Assembly (NCBI GenBank): GCA_020431825.1
Contig: JAGQHN010000019.1
Span: 1-57,201, forward strand
Direction of reading: 5' to 3'
DNA: 57,201 nt
Origin: Trueperaceae bacterium
GTDB taxonomy: Bacteria > Deinococcota > Deinococci > Deinococcales > Trueperaceae
The notes beneath the pieces are model-generated. The model searched no databases, had not been told where the DNA came from, and was given only the letters and a program-made list of their open reading frames with translations. Shown piece by piece: positions 56,165 to 57,201 of the stretch (positions within the stretch are counted from its first letter, which is position 1; every line of letters begins with the position of its first letter). A program made the position numbers and the translations under genes.

Positions 56165-57201
56165 ATGGCAGAGTATCGGGAACAAATTGCTAACTTAGCT
56201 GAAACCATAAAGACGTCGGCAGAGCTTAAAGCCAGAGGGGGGGGTACCAAAACTGCACTTTCGGAGGGGGCAAATCTGGACCTGGGGGGTCTTTCAGGAG
56301 TGCTCGAGTACGATCCACAGGAGTACACCCTGACTGCTTTAGCCGGAACTCCCATGGCAGACATCGAAGGCTTGCTAAACAAAGAGAGGCAGTACATGCC
56401 CTTTGACCCGGTTATGGTATCGGCAGGTTCAAGCCTTGGTGGCGCGATTGCCAGTGGCTTATCTGGTTCCGGGCGTTACCGCTACGGCGGGATTCGTGAT
56501 TTTTTGCTGGGCATTCATTTTTTTACGGGTTCTGGCACATTGCACCGTGGCGGTGCAAAGGTCATAAAGAATGCGTCAGGTTTTGACCTGCCTAAATTAA
56601 TGGTAGGTAGCCTGGGAAGGTTTGGAATAATGACTGAAGCCACTCTCAAAGTCTTTCCTAAACCTGAAGTTTTTACTACGTTAAAAGTAGCAACCGGAAG
56701 TCTGGAAAAAGCTCTCGAGCACGTCGGGAAACTAGCTATGAGTTCTTTTGAATTAAGCTGTCTCGACTTTGACCCAGCGGGGACGCTCTATTTGCGCTTT
56801 GGGGGGCAGCAGGAAGCCAGCCACAAACGCCTCGAGCGTATTAAGGCGTTTTTAGGGCTCGAGGCAGACATAGTTCAGGGAGAAGTAGATGAAAGCTACT
56901 GGCAAGGGGTTCGGGAATTTAACTTTGTGCCAGAAGGATTTGATCTGCTCAAAGTTCCTCTAACCCTTTCAAAGATTGCAGGGCTCGAGTCCCGCCTTGA
57001 TAAGGCTTTTGTCCGCCGCTACAGTGTTGGAGGCAATCTGCTCTGGTTGGCCCTGCCTCAAGATGCCGATAAGCTAGCCCTAGCCTCACTTCTGGCACAG
57101 CAGGGTTTAAGTGCTCTGGCGCTAACTGGTTCCTGGAAATCCGTCTATGTGGGTAAAGCCTTAGATGACATATTTGCCAAGCGCCTGCTGGCAGTTCTTG
57201 A
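56165..57201 (+). CDS. glcE: Glycolate oxidase FAD-binding subunit, cut by window end
   Basis: An open frame from ATG 56165 to the window edge (345 complete codons). The translation contains FDPVMVSAGSSLGGAIASGL, SGSGRYRYGGIRDFLLG, GGAKVIKNASGFDLPKLMVG and SLGRFGIMTEATLKVFPK, which match the FAD-binding domain of GlcE, the smaller FAD subunit. The end is missing; typical GlcE is about 350-400 residues, so only a short C-terminus is lost. It starts 1 nt after the glcD stop, showing translational coupling, and shares several native CTCGAG sites. Confidence 0.92.
   Translation, partial: MAEYREQIANLAETIKTSAELKARGGGTKTALSEGANLDLGGLSGVLEYDPQEYTLTALAGTPMADIEGLLNKERQYMPFDPVMVSAGSSLGGAIASGLSGSGRYRYGGIRDFLLGIHFFTGSGTLHRGGAKVIKNASGFDLPKLMVGSLGRFGIMTEATLKVFPKPEVFTTLKVATGSLEKALEHVGKLAMSSFELSCLDFDPAGTLYLRFGGQQEASHKRLERIKAFLGLEADIVQGEVDESYWQGVREFNFVPEGFDLLKVPLTLSKIAGLESRLDKAFVRRYSVGGNLLWLALPQDADKLALASLLAQQGLSALALTGSWKSVYVGKALDDIFAKRLLAVL

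Larger units (their letters stand above)
1614..56989. repeat. Highly iterated palindrome CTCGAG (about 160 copies)
   Basis: By eye I count about 160 copies of CTCGAG between these limits, one per about 350 bp; random expectation at this composition is about 14. Copies lie in genes of both strands and in all codon phases, for example as Leu-Glu (6151-6156), Arg with flanking codons (45344, W-A-R-A-E) and Ser-Ser (46280, G-S-S-K), as well as in terminators, promoters and gaps. Most are preceded by G and followed by C, G or T. They are missing from the AT-rich stretches at 1-1613, about 42080-43170 and 51060-52085. Confidence 0.9.

Noticed and set aside
1614..56989. CTCGAG as a cloning (XhoI) or adapter artefact
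   Set aside because: Copies are inside continuous open frames in all phases with varied flanks, and pairs occur in a functional terminator; artefacts would be at joints.
1..57201. tRNA, rRNA or riboswitch genes
   Set aside because: No cloverleaf, rRNA core or recognisable riboswitch motif was seen in any gap on either strand.

Overview
The window reads as a compact, moderate-GC (roughly half) bacterial chromosome. I favour a member of the Deinococcota (a Trueperaceae-like lineage), at moderate confidence. The clues are an XPB-type helicase with a Bax1/DUF790 nuclease, and many genes whose -10 box lies only 6-9 nt before the start codon (leaderless transcription, typical of Deinococcus and Thermus), mixed with ordinary Shine-Dalgarno genes. 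No rRNA or tRNA is present to settle the taxonomy. The most striking global property is the palindrome CTCGAG: I count about 160 copies by eye where about 14 are expected by chance. They occur in all three codon phases, between genes, and paired in the stem of a terminator.

Layout. 1-1.3 kb: left edge with a cut-off IS256-family transposase and an AT-rich membrane protein gene (likely acquired). 1.3-9.8 kb: small-molecule and carbohydrate genes (VOC proteins, serine hydrolase, Gfo/Idh/MocA dehydrogenase, aldose epimerase, sugar-phosphate isomerase-like TIM barrel, nucleotidyltransferase, 2-hydroxyacid dehydrogenase, aldo/keto reductase). 10-13.8 kb: branched-chain aminotransferase, LysR regulator, two-domain acetyltransferase and EamA exporter. 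14-16.7 kb: AddA-like helicase-nuclease. 16.9-17.6 kb: ArsR-type regulator and VOC protein behind a promoter with a built-in operator. 17.7-21.3 kb: a polysaccharide-lyase-like protein, a ThuA protein and an NAD-dependent epimerase in one operon.

21.5-29.9 kb is the best-organised block. An Lrp/AsnC regulator, an N-formylglutamate-amidohydrolase-like enzyme, a glutamine-synthetase-like ligase and an amidohydrolase form one operon. It diverges from a five-gene HAAT-type ABC importer, and a perfect palindrome sits in the importer promoter. The ligase and amidohydrolase correspond to the two halves of the fused FluG protein. The block plausibly imports an amino compound, gamma-glutamylates it and hydrolyses products under substrate control.

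30-40 kb: secreted protein, PAS-GGDEF-EAL protein, RluA pseudouridine synthase, ACT-like protein, MFS transporter with 21-bp iterons upstream, an arsR-DUF6428-LLM oxidoreductase group with two operators, a protein with a possible degenerate Abi-C fold, a second Gfo/Idh dehydrogenase and the Leu/Phe-tRNA-protein transferase. 40.8-46.2 kb: the XPB-like helicase gene, broken by a perfect 53-bp tandem duplication, is separated by two opposite-strand membrane protein genes from its partner bax1, followed by a conserved unknown protein. 46.2-53.3 kb: SDR, two acetyltransferases, a trans-sulfuration PLP enzyme, a CYTH-like protein, a class I aminotransferase, a zinc ribbon protein and a serine hydrolase. 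53.4-57.2 kb: glycolate oxidase operon glcF-glcD-glcE, with glcE cut by the window end.
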